64,000 nucleotides of DNA. Source: Nomia melanderi. Lineage: Eukaryota; Arthropoda; Insecta; Hymenoptera; Halictidae. A model generated the notes under the pieces. That model worked only from the letters and a program-made list of their open reading frames with translations. It ran no database searches and was not told the origin of the DNA. Every line of letters begins with the position of its first letter. Position 1 is the stretch's first letter. Below, in pieces: positions 34,501 through 45,602 of this stretch. Made by a program: the position numbers and the translations under genes. Where the stretch lies: the NCBI RefSeq assembly GCF_051020985.1, contig NC_134999.1, positions 21,085,660-21,149,659 on the forward strand, in the 5' to 3' direction.

Positions 34501-36309
34501 AATAAACTTACTCTACTATCAGCTGATCTTGCATTGGATCAGATACTGTATTTAAAGTTAAAATGCAAAGAAAGCTTTGATTGTTTGCTGATAAAGAACA
34601 CAAAATCTTATTTTCATCCAACCAAAGAAAATGCTGCATGTTATATAGAAAATTTTCAAATGATATTGAAATATGCAACTTAATATCATATGATCCAATC
34701 TGTTTGTAGTCCAGCATCAATGAATCCTAAAAAAAAATATGTTATTTTCCCAAATAATTGAATATATTATTTAATATTTACTTACTGTTATTGGTTGATA
34801 AAATATTAATTTATTGCTTTGAGAAACACAGAAAAATGTGTTACTGTCTACCCAAGAGCTTTTATTATCTACATCTGGTGCAAAAACAATAGCATTTATT
34901 GGTTCAGAAATTTCTAGAATAGTGTGTGCCATTGGTGGTGGTACAACTCCTATTCTAAGGCCAGACATCAATAACTTATTTCCATCAATTACCCCAACAA
35001 CAGATTTGTCATATATAGTTTTACCTCTACTATGATTAACACACCAGTTGTAATCACATGTAATAAGCTCTTTGGATGTTAACATAATTATTCTTTTAGA
35101 AAAAGATGTTATACTCCATGTTGTGTGTATTAATGTATTATCCTTTGGAAATCTAATTGTTTGCTTTAAGTACCAATGATAATTACTTTCTGTCCATAGC
35201 TGCAGAATTGAAGAACAATCTTCTTTTACAATACACCAAAGAGTTAAGATCTCTGAATCTGGTGACCAAAATAAATCCTTCACCTGTATAACAGAATTTT
35301 TCAAATAGTTATACATATATTGAAGCAGACTAGCAATAAGACAAGAGAAATTCATATATACCGTAATTTCTTTTGGTTTAAAGGGAAGCAAAAATTCTCT
35401 GTGCTTTAAGCCATTCTTCTCAAACAGTGCAACAACATGTTTATTAGGTAAAGTTTGTGTGGTTGCAATTAAATTCCCAGATGGTTTCCATGATAATGGT
35501 TCTTCTAAGCCATTGGTAGGTTCACTGGTATATTGTAAAATTCCTTCCCTATTGAATATCTTAAATTCTCTTACTTTATTCTGACGGTGTAAGAAACCAA
35601 CAGCAAATAATGAACCATCTTCCCGCCATGTTATTTTATAAGATTCATCATCCCATTCATTTTGAGATAGTTTCAATGGTTCAGCTACTGCTGCTTTCTT
35701 TCCTTCTGATCCATGGAACTGAGTTTCTTTTTTACCCCATCCAACAGTCACAAATTGTTTTTGACCAAAATCTGAAGCGTACAAATCTACCTAAAACATT
35801 ATTTTGTTTAATACATCTCCACGCATTGTTAAGCAATACAACTTCATCAAAGACCTTCGAACAATAATTACCTCCGATATTATTTGAAAATTGGATACCA
35901 TTGTAATTACAATTCCATTACTTGTAATTAATATTATAATTTCATGGTCTGGACTTAGTTTCATACATTGTAAATCTATATTTAACTGACTCATTATTTC
36001 ACATTCAAATCCAGATTCTATGTTTATTCTTATGATATCGCCACATTTAGAGGCAGCTAGAAGTTCCTGTGTTATGCTGCAATATTCTAAACCAACTAAC
36101 TCTAAATTTTCATCCACATCGAAAGATGTTTCATTTTTCTCATAATCTGATGGGATTTTATATAACTTGTTTTTTAACAATGTATAAAAATCGTTGTTGA
36201 TTGAATTAACTGTATGTAGTATTGTTGAAGCATTTGAGTGTTGTAAAATCTGATCTTTCAGAAAAATTAAAGGACGACTGGCGCGTTGAGTTAATGTTAA
36301 ATTTTTCAT
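31549..36309 (-). CDS. ELP1: Elongator complex protein 1 (IKAP)
   Basis: Twelve coding exons on the minus strand: 36309-35872, 35790-35362, 35283-34786, 34726-34512, 34435-34020, 33958-32878, 32784-32591, 32495-32231, 32150-32026, 31954-31800, 31728-31671 and 31610-31549. They give 1311 residues, against about 1330 in human. ELP1 is the scaffold subunit of Elongator, which makes the cm5U-type modification at the wobble uridine of tRNAs. Two WD40 propellers occupy roughly the first half (FVTVGWGKKETQFHGSEG is a family hallmark). A helical TPR-like superhelix follows. A basic tRNA-binding patch, KNRRKHERKLLSLKEGSAFE, lies near residues 1182-1201, and the C-terminus ends WKLNIF. Intron 2 (35284-35361, 78 nt) is in frame and stop-free. 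It shares a 338-bp divergent promoter with Vezatin. Confidence 0.95.
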
Positions 36310-36647
36310 TGTTCAATAACAGTTGATGACTACAATAAGTTCAAATACCTTGTACAGATCTTTCTTTATAATTTATTGTAGATACAAAAGCGTGTTTCAC
36401 AAACATTAACCTTCATTCCATCACGCTACATATTAGAGGTTGTGTTACGATTACTACACGGTGGTCGCGTGCAAACACAGAAAAAATAATAATATGAATG
36501 GAAAGACGTATATTGAAAGCTTCATTTCTACATTTATTTGAAGTATATTCTTAATCCAAGAAGAAATATATTAATAAACAGTTATAATAAGAATACTTTA
36601 TATGTATTGTTGTACGTTATGTATTTGGTTTGAATACAAATGTTAAC
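36310..36647. promoter_or_regulatory. Bidirectional promoter region ELP1 / Vezatin
   Basis: Only 338 bp separate the two opposed start codons, so both core promoters and both 5' UTRs must fit here (unless either gene has a distant untranslated exon). There is no TATA box in a convincing position. A slightly GC-richer patch with CACGGTGGTCGCGTG lies near 36457-36471. Confidence 0.55.
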
Positions 36648-39079
36648 ATGAGTGTCGATAATGTCGATGACGAAGATGAAGAGATTGTTATACAGGTACA
36701 AGATAGTATTTATTAATTTATTAACAAACAAAATCAGTTTCTCGTTTTCAGGGAACACCTTTATACGAACATTTACATCAGATGGGTTACACGGATTTTG
36801 AAAGTATAAACATAGAAAAACCAGTACTCAAGAATGAAAGAAAACGTTATAGTTTTACAGTAAAATTCTTTTCACTTTAAACAAATTGGCGAATATATTA
36901 TTGTTTTCTGCAATACATGATTATGTACTTTCAGGGTTTTGTACAGTATATAAAAGATTCTTTTAAAAAACTTTCTATTTTATATTCAAAAATACATCAG
37001 GTACGTGTATGATACTCATTGATGATCACTATATATAACATATTATATTATTATTCTTTAAAAAGTAATGTTAAAATATTATTTACAATAGGATGGCAGT
37101 GTGTCAAAGAAACAAGTACAAACAATTCTAGATGCTAAAGTTCTTTTAAATGATCATGCATGTATAATACATGAATCTATGGATAAATATGATTGCAAAC
37201 CATGGAGGTAGATTTTTTTACTTCTTAGGAAATAGTTAATATTAATATACAGTAATGTGCAATAGATTGATATTTTACAGGATTATACTATCGAAATTTC
37301 TATTATCAGGTGCAATATTTTTCTCTTCAATATATATTCCGTTCCCTTCTGTATATAAAAATTCAATACGAATGTCTGGGTTATCTATGATACTTTATGA
37401 TAGCTATATGGAATATTTAAGATGGGTTGTGCATAAGGATTTAAAAACTATGATATCCTTGCAAAATGATTTATTTAATACATACAAGAAGAGCCTTAAA
37501 ATTTTAAAATACGGATATAAAATAAAATTACAGAAGGATAAAGGCTCTCAACAGTTTTAGTAAGTTATAAATACTGTATACTATATGCTCAATTATCTGT
37601 TGTTATTTGTATGATTAATGTTCAATATTATAATAGTGATCTTACAGCAGATAGAGTAAAGTATTTGCAACCTATTATGGAAAATGTAGTAACATGCTTG
37701 GAGCATGTTTCAATTATTTATTATCAGATCTCTTTGATTCTCATAAAGTTGTTACCAATAAATGTGCCTCATGAAGATTTACTAACTAGATTTGAGAGTG
37801 CATCATTTAAAATACGTGGTGAAATAAACTATGAAAAATTACAGGTCAGGTATAAAAGAGTCATCAAGCAATAATGGTATAATTCATATTTGCATATTTA
37901 TTTTCTTCCAACAGAGTTTGTATTTCACTTATATACTTGTACAATCAGAGATGCTACATATATTAGCAATTACATATGATAACCATACATGGCAGGAATC
38001 TGGCTACAAAATTCCAGAGTTCAAGTTAGCATACATCATTAATTTTTTAATTAAATATTTATCATTGTATAAAAGTAAATTGTCAAAGGTTATCGATATT
38101 TACTACAGTTCTAAATTAGAACCAATTTCATTCAAGTACAGGTAAATATAGTAAAGTTTATATTGCTTTTAAGAATGTATATTTCATAATACTTATACAT
38201 CATTGTTACTTCAGAGGGCCTGCTGCATGTCATTGGCAAAACTTATACATGCATCTATACCTGTCTTCAAATAAGTTACAGTTAGCTTATGGTCATGTAT
38301 TATCCGTGTTACAATATATTGACAATAATGTTTCTGAGAACATAACAAGCAAGGATGCTGTAGAAATGACAATGCAGGAACTGAATCAAGCACAAAAAAA
38401 TATTGAAACTGCAAAGGATTTTCTTGAATTTGGTAGTATATACCTTTTAAAAACACAGAACAATGATAGTATACAAGATCGTGTAGAAGACAATATGTTA
38501 ACACCAACAACGAATGCTGACATTCGTATTGTACATGATTCAGAACCATTAATTATGGATGAAGTTTTTGAGGAATACATCAAAACAGAATACTCAAAAC
38601 CTTTAAACGAAGAAAGTGATGAAATTTCACTATTCGACCGTAAACGGGATAAATCATTGTTTAAGAATTTTATGGTCGAATTAAAAGATGTATTGGTTGA
38701 AAAACAGAAATCTATGTCTGAAAGAGAATTGAAAGCACTTCAACGAATGCAGAAAACTATGGGTGAAACAGTTTCAGAAAATATGTGTTCAATTCCTGTA
38801 CCTCCACCAATGCCTTCACTTAATGCCTCTTCAACAGTAGAAAATAAACAAATTATAGCTGATCAAATTAATAAAGCAACGTTTGAAAATAAACAAACTG
38901 AAAACGGTGAAGATTATTTTGTTGAAGAAAAACCTCAAATTCCACCCATACCATTACCGAGGAAACAAGGATTTTCAATCATTTTACCACCACCATTTTT
39001 AAAAGCAGATGAAGAGACGTTTATCGGTGATGGAGAAAATTCTGAAGACGAAATTGTTGCAACAGAAAGTGAGGAGTAA
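36648..39079 (+). CDS. VEZT: Vezatin
   Basis: Eight coding exons: 36648-36695, 36752-36859, 36935-37000, 37092-37207, 37281-37559, 37637-37844, 37915-38141 and 38215-39079, giving 638 residues. Vezatin is an adherens-junction membrane protein linked to cadherin-catenin complexes and myosin VIIA; the insect form is also implicated in axonal dynein traffic. The N-terminal PLYEHLHQMGYTDFE matches the vertebrate PLYQYLQDLGHTDFE block. One clear hydrophobic segment (IILSKFLLSGAIFFSSIYIPF) is encoded by exon 5, then comes a helical middle region. In the C-terminal part, MDEVFEEYIKTEY and SLFKNFMVELKDVLVEK resemble the vertebrate VDDI/VLQELKSVL region. Proline-rich stretches (VPPPMPS, IPPIPLPRKQ) precede an acidic tail. 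It is shorter than vertebrate vezatin (about 780 residues). The exon 6 acceptor (TAATAG) is weak but is the only one that keeps the frame open. Confidence 0.85.
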
Positions 39080-40390
39080 CATAGCAATGCGTATTTGTTT
39101 TATAAATGCTTGGTTACATAATGATTACGCCACATTAAAGATTGCATCGAATGTACTTAATATTTTAATGTTTACCTTCATCATTCAGAGAAAGAAGCAT
39201 TAACTGAAGTAATACTTTCATGATTATTTATTTACACACATGAAACAAATTACACATTTTTATAAGAATTTTCAACAAATAAAGACTTGTTTGTACAATT
39301 TGCAGTTTGCAAGGTACTACCCTTTAATGATAATAGTAATAATATTAATATATAAAATGTGATGTAAAATTATTTTACAGTAATGCAAGTAACTTTTTTA
39401 AATCATACAATTAAGTAATATAAAATGCTTCGGTATATTATTAGAAATGTAAATAAATATTGAAACTATTGAATAAATATTCAAATGAAATCAAAGAACA
39501 AAAGAAAAACATTAATATACTTTAGAATCTATACTTATAAGCTATCTGTAAATTAATTGTAAATATTATTTAATACAAAAATACTGACATAATATTGAAA
39601 AAATAATAAAAATGTGTATGTAAACTGTATAGTTATTTTGTTCTTCTAAGCAGAAGCATTATTTGTAAATATAGTTCTAATTTCATACAGCAGAGCAAGT
39701 ACAATATTTAATTTTCAGAAATGAATTTAGATACTAACAGTAGAATCAGTTTCATTCGTAATTTTGATCACAAGTTCTCTCTTGATTAATTACTTAGACC
39801 ATGGCAGTGACAAATTGATAAAAGTAAGCGTCGAATCAATAGCATAAATCAAGAGGGAAGTACTTATTATTATTGGAGCGTATCACAAATCTTTCAATTA
39901 AAAGAAATTTTAGTCTAGTATGTCGTGTGAAATTGAAGTACTAGATTAAAGTTAGAACTAAATGAAACATCTGTTATGTATTTAAAAATAATATTCGTTA
40001 CACTCGTGGTGTACAAGCATCGTGTCATTTCGATCAACTCAACAGAATTGTACCAATTTAAAAGGAATCTATTGTTTCTTCTTTTGTCATTTCACAAACA
40101 AACAAAAAACCGAGATACATGTCATGCATGCAATCGTTCCATACTATCCACTTATAAAACACTAAGCATTTCTAATGTCTCTCATTTTAGTTAAAATACA
40201 AGATTACACTTGACATATACCGAGGAAAGCAGACTTATATATGAACGTATTCTTCCTTGTATATTTTTATCTCATAAAATTCAACTAAAACATTTTATAT
40301 ATACTGTTCTTCCATAGGAGAAACAATAATTCATCAAATGAATTTTTCTCTGTACAATGTAATAACATTCTACACAATTAATTAAAAGCG
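39080..40390. other. Convergent spacer Vezatin / KMT5A
   Basis: AT-rich DNA without coding exons. An AATAAAG at about 39278 is the likely poly(A) signal for Vezatin. The rest is presumably the 3' UTR of KMT5A on the other strand. Confidence 0.5.
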
Positions 40391-42311
40391 CTATAATGCC
40401 AACCATGGATGATAACGGATAGCTTCACGACTCCGATCCCCGTAGTCATACGTAACTTCTATCCCAGACGGTATATTTTCTTTTGCTGTAAGTACCAGGT
40501 GAGGCGTTGACTCTACTTCTATGACTCGTGCAACTAAATTACCGTTTCTGGAGTGATTTACTAGTCTACCTAACTTATCAGTCTCAGCTGTCGCGTCAAC
40601 ACTAAAAGGGAATAACGTCGAAATAAAAATTGTTAACTTGTAGCATCTTAAAAATAATATCATGTAAGGACAGTTACCAATACTGATGATTACGATGTTG
40701 AAAGTAATACATATAACATCCTGTATTCTGATCCTGTGCATATATTTTCTCGCGTTTCTTAGCTGTTACTTGATCGATTAATTCACCTACATATTCTACT
40801 ACAAATTCTCCTTTTGCGAATTCTCGCGTTGTTATTACTCCACGCCCTTTACCGGCAAAATGTCTTACCTAAACAGATATACGAGTTTTATGGATTTCAG
40901 AGCAAGAACATAATAATTTATTGATGTCAATTTTTATACCTCTAAACCCTCTTCCACTTGACATAGTACTTTGTTTTCCATGTCTCGTTGCTTTTCCTCT
41001 AATACAGCTTTCTTTGATTTCCTCACACTGCGACGTACTGGAAAATAATCTGTAAGCTTGTGATTTGTACTTTTAGTGTCTGAGAATTCATTTGAACGAT
41101 GACTGGCGATTAGATTGCCGTTTAATTTTCTACGACCGCGGTTGGCAAACTTCTTTAATGGTGTCGAATTAATCACAGAGATGATTGGTTTTTTATCTTT
41201 TTCATCATTTGTACTTCCTTCGTCTAAATCTTCCACCTGACTGTTTGGCATATTTATTCTGTGCGGCGTTGATGGGCCATACATGGGTACAGCTACCGGA
41301 GTTTCTGAAATATTTTATACATTAATCTAAGAACTTTACATGTAGAAAGGTTAATAGTATGTAACAGTAACCAATGTATTACCATCTGTTATGAAGCGAT
41401 TAATGTCACTGACAATTTCAGTTTTTACGACAGTTGTTTGTTCATTTCTATAGAAGGTCTCTCCATTAGGCATTATGGAAGCTTCAGTTTTAACCAAATC
41501 AGAACTTGATACATGTGCAATCTACATTCGAAAATACATATTTTAGAGTTATTCTTGATGCAATATACAATGACTTCTATGTACCAAAATCACATACTGT
41601 TGAGCAAAGGAAGGGACTTATGCACACAGTGGATTTATGTGTTCCACCAGAATTATCATTCCTCATATTTTTATTATTATTTAGATTCAGCTCCTTTTTC
41701 ACAGATACATCAATGTTAGTGGACTGTAAAGGTGATACTGTGGCTCTTGTGCGACTCATAGTTTTTGTTTGCACATGTTTTGCTTTTCCTGAAATTAAAA
41801 TATATATATAATGATTTAAGTCGAATATACAATATAAATTTCATCCTAAATAATTTTGCATCAATCATATAATTCCCAAGTAAAATATAAGAGATGCTCC
41901 ATTTCCTCTTAGAAACAAATTTCAAAGGAATTAACCCATTGATAACTAATGTCCTATTCTAATGACATTTTTATTTTAATATTTTACAACTTACAAGCCT
42001 GATACTCAAACCCTTATAAGAGGGCGATTGTTCTTCGAATCTAACTCTATGTTCCTGATACCTATAGGCACAGCTTGAAATAAAAAACTGTACAGCACTG
42101 TATAACATATTTTACAAAAGAAATGATTAAAAAATTATTTTAATAGCACTGAGTTCAGGAAGACCTTGATTAGACAGCGTCTCTAAGATAACGTTCAAAA
42201 TGGTGAGAGAAGCGAAGTGAAATCTATCAAAACATAACCTGACTAATAGAACAGAATCTTCAGTGAAAGTGTACATGGATTTTTTGAAATCGTATTCTTA
42301 CCTTTCGCCAT
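40391..42311 (-). CDS. KMT5A: Histone H4 lysine-20 monomethyltransferase (PR-Set7/SETD8)
   Basis: Six coding exons on the minus strand: 42311-42302, 41788-41598, 41521-41383, 41304-40940, 40868-40678 and 40601-40391, giving 368 residues. The enzyme places the single methyl on H4K20 needed for chromatin compaction and replication control. The C-terminal SET domain shows GKGRGVITT, EFVVEYVGELI, GCYMYYFQ, DATAETDKLGRLVNHSR and YDYGDRSREAIRYHPWL, covering cofactor and substrate-binding motifs in family order. Upstream, NHKLTDYFPVRRS near residue 194 corresponds to the PIP-box degron read by PCNA-CRL4-Cdt2, although the usual leading glutamine is an asparagine. The rest of the N-terminus is low in conservation. 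The first exon encodes only MAK plus one base. Exons 2 and 3 were chosen because splice phase and frame leave no alternative. Confidence 0.93.
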
Positions 42312-42327
42312 GGTGTTCCCTTATATT

Positions 42328-42389
42328 CTCGCGTAGCCACGGAATCCAGAATTTAATCTTCTCATACAAAAATTCCCGTGCTACGCGAG
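42328..42389. repeat. Inverted repeat (hairpin) beside the KMT5A start
   Basis: The arm CTCGCGTAGCCACGGAAT (42328-42345) pairs with AATTCCCGTGCTACGCGAG (42371-42389), with one extra base in each arm, around a 25-base AT-rich loop. It begins 17 bp upstream of the KMT5A ATG on the coding strand, so it should lie in the promoter or 5' UTR. Confidence 0.8.
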
Positions 42390-43865
42390 GCCACCCTGTC
42401 CGAATCACCTCGACGCTAGTCGACGCTAGTGTGCTTCACGTAAATGATCATTAACAATTCGAATTTTCACACTTGTGATTTTAGAATGTACATTCCTGCT
42501 TTCTGTGCCTGGAACGCACGGTTCAGTTGACAACAATTTCCAATTCAACAACGACACTTTCAACAATTTTTTCAAAGCGTTTAGACTATACTTTCCAACG
42601 AACGAAATCAAAATTACAAACAGTGTCGAAATAGCAGACCGGATGTACCGCCATTGCTCGCCATAATGTTACTCTATTATCGAATTAGAGACTTGGCATC
42701 TGTATACATATATATTATGCACCTATTCAGTCGTAACTCTTACGTTGGTGCCCATGAAGCATTTTTCCCAATTAAAATTCGAAAATATTTCACTTTCTTC
42801 GAATTTTTAATATCTATTCGAGGGATTTTTCATGAGACTGAAGTATAATTGTAATCCCGAAGTATCGCAGACGATTCAGAGAAATATCCTATTTATTTGA
42901 CGAGAAATCATTCTAATTTTTAAACGACCGTCCGTTGGCAAGAGTTCGGAAGGCTTTAGGAGGGCGCGGTTTAATTTTGTATTTTAATTCGTTAATTCTT
43001 CTCGGTGGTATCCTTGATAACATCAGTACCGTATTTCCACGAAAAAGAAGACTCTATCGTATACTTACTAATGAGGGTGTCATTACAGCAATTATTACGA
43101 TTATCATCGTGCGTGCTAATAATCAACAAGTAATAGCGTAGTGTTCAGTAAAATATGTTCAATTTCGATCAATTAAACGTTAACAGAGATCCTTTAGGAG
43201 GACCCTTTCGCCAGTGCCAGATATACAGGAATTTGTTAAAATCTATCGTCCAGTTTTCAACCTTCTTACACAGACATAACCTATTCTAAACGATTTGTTA
43301 ATTGGAACTTGTAGATTAAGCAGGCATGTTCTATTCATAGTATCCTACCAAGAATTACTCAGCATATTATAAATCGTATACCTACACGATTCCTCGTACA
43401 ATGAAACTCATGCGAATCGGACAGCAATAATTTCAAGTATAATCTCATAAAATCTCCTTTCCTTCGAAATATAGATCGTTTTACAATACAACAAACAAAA
43501 TCGGTTGTTTCATATTAAACGTATACGTCGATTTAATCGAACATCACAGAACATTTCCATTGCATCGGCATCGAAATTATTTGTTGTAAACGATCTTTTA
43601 GGTATTTTGTAACCAGTGCTACATTATTTACAAATGCTACAAAAAAATTCACTCGAATCGTCAGAATAGAACGCTACGCGTCAGGGGATTCGACGAAAGT
43701 GCGAGAAATCTCGAGAATCGAAATTCGCCGGACGATTTAGTGGATAAAGAAATGAATATTTGATGTGTACACATATATTTATCTAAAGCGGAATAGAAGT
43801 TCCATTTTCAAGATGCAAAATTGACGAAATCGAATCATCTCCCAATATCGTTGGTTCCGCGAGTC

Positions 43866-43882
43866 GGCCGGCAGGTGGCGTT
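43866..43882 (+). promoter_or_regulatory. CTCF-like motif
   Basis: GGCCGGCAGGTGGCGTT matches the CCASYAGRKGGCR core with one mismatch. It lies in a CpG-rich patch in the KMT5A/strawberry notch spacer. This is a motif match only. Confidence 0.3.
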
Positions 43883-45258
43883 GTCAGCGGCGCGAAGCTC
43901 GGATCGATCGTATTAGAACGGTGTTATTTTTTAGATAGATTTAGCCGTGCGATCGTGTAATACGCGGCTGGCGTGTTTTATTTTGCCGAGGGGGTCCCCG
44001 TAAATCGTTCGATTTACAGGAATCGTTTGGTGCCCGGCCGAACGAGCGTTACTCGACGATTCTGAGTTGAGTTGGCCGTCGTATTCTTTTCTTTTTACCG
44101 CGGATACTTTAAATCAACTAACGATCAGCGCGGCGCGCATGCGGCGTTGCCAGATCGACACCACGGTTCTATTCGTTTGAGCGTGACCACGCGTGTGCGG
44201 ACACATGATACGCGATATGCATGCTTTGTTTACCGTTCGTTATAATTCTGTGAAGCACGTGCTCGAATAGCCAATTTTAGTTAAAACTCTGGTATTCCGA
44301 GTGGGCACGTGCACGCGATTAGCCTCCTCATTTCGCATCGATTTCGTCCCTCTCAGTGACGTACGATCCATTTCGACCATCGGAGGAACAACCGAATCGA
44401 ACAGTGACTTATTTAAGCGGTAGTAAAATTGAACACGGTTCAACGACAACTCTGTGCCGATATTTCAAAACGAACACATCGAAGCTTACGTTCGAACTAT
44501 TATCAGCGGTTCCATTGAATTTATAAACAATACGTAACGTTGCGAAACATTTATCAGCCAACATTCGGATCTATAACACCGTTTGAACGTTTGCATGCAT
44601 TTTGAACATTCATTTCCGGAAATTCGATAAGACAAAAATGATTTCTCTTATTCATTAGAATATCTTAATTAGAATCGTACACTTCTCGCAGTCGCCTTCG
44701 TGCGATTTCTATTGGTTTTCGAAATGTTCTTCAGATCGAATTGTTGTACTGTTGTTTATTTACGAGAAGCTCTTGCAAATTATAAAATGACGCATAATTA
44801 TACAAAACACACGTATTAAATACGTATTCGACGAGTAACGATAATAATTGTGTAGCAGCAGCGGCAGTAGTAGTAACAGTACTAGTAGTAGTAATTTAGT
44901 AGATTGTTAATAGTTCGAGACAATGTACAAATTAATACATATATAATGTAATGGATTTTTAAGTAGACGAGTCGACCAACGAAAGAAATATCGAAAATCG
45001 TTTGCATCGTTTGTACGAATGAACGTTCGATCGAAGTCATCGTTAAAATCGTAAAGGACGCTATTGATCGATTAATTATTCGTTAGAAAGCGCGGCAATT
45101 TTTTGGTTAACGCGCTTCCTAAGAACCTTAAGTTTCCTTAGCTGCGGTCGCGATCCGGCAACGTCGCACGATGTTGTTCTGTAAACGACGGTGGCGGCCA
45201 TAGGCGCAGCGCGTGTGTTTTTGTATTTGCATCGCGGTGCACCGTGGGCCGGGCGAAA

Positions 45259-45272
45259 GCCAAGATGGCGGC
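45259..45272 (+). promoter_or_regulatory. YY1/Pho-like motif in strawberry notch promoter
   Basis: GCCAAGATGGCGGC contains the AAGATGGCGGC consensus that sits just downstream of transcription starts in many TATA-less promoters. It is 331 bp before the strawberry notch ATG in a local CpG-rich island, which supports transcription starting nearby. Confidence 0.4.
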
Positions 45273-45602
45273 AGCCGTGTACGGCGAACGCGTTTCGAGT
45301 GCATGCTCGGTCTAGACCGCATAAATGGCTCGGCCCAAGCGCACACTCAGTTCTCTTACTGTGATTTCCTAGCTTGCACAATCCGCCAGCCTTCAGATTG
45401 TTCTCGTGTGATGTCCATTTGACGAGACATAAGCTACAAGTAATTTTCTAAAGGGAGGAAAAAAAGTGACCGTCTCCCGTGTACTCTGTCACGGTTAGCA
45501 TCTCTGGCCGCGACGAAGACAGTATCAACACCTTCCTTATTCTATACAAGTGTCTATTTATCGTGAACCTTTTATAACACAAAGGATTCAATAGATTTTG
45601 TC

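Larger units (their letters stand above)
42312..45602. other. Divergent intergenic region KMT5A / strawberry notch
   Basis: 3.3 kb without a recognised gene. It contains a near-perfect hairpin just upstream of the KMT5A start (42328-42389), a direct duplication of CGACGCTAGT (about 42411-42430), and a CpG-rich patch with a CTCF-like motif (43866-43882). AGC/AGT trinucleotide runs (about 44855-44900) and the strawberry notch promoter and 5' UTR (from about 45,150) follow. Confidence 0.5.

Noticed and set aside
37841..37855. Alternative Vezatin exon 6 donor at GTATAA a few bases downstream
   Set aside because: It would put exon 7 out of frame and hit a stop; the GTCAGG donor at 37845 keeps the frame.
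41506..41811. 101-codon plus-strand frame opposite KMT5A
   Set aside because: It is antisense to KMT5A exons 2 and 3, whose minus-strand frame and splice phases are well supported.
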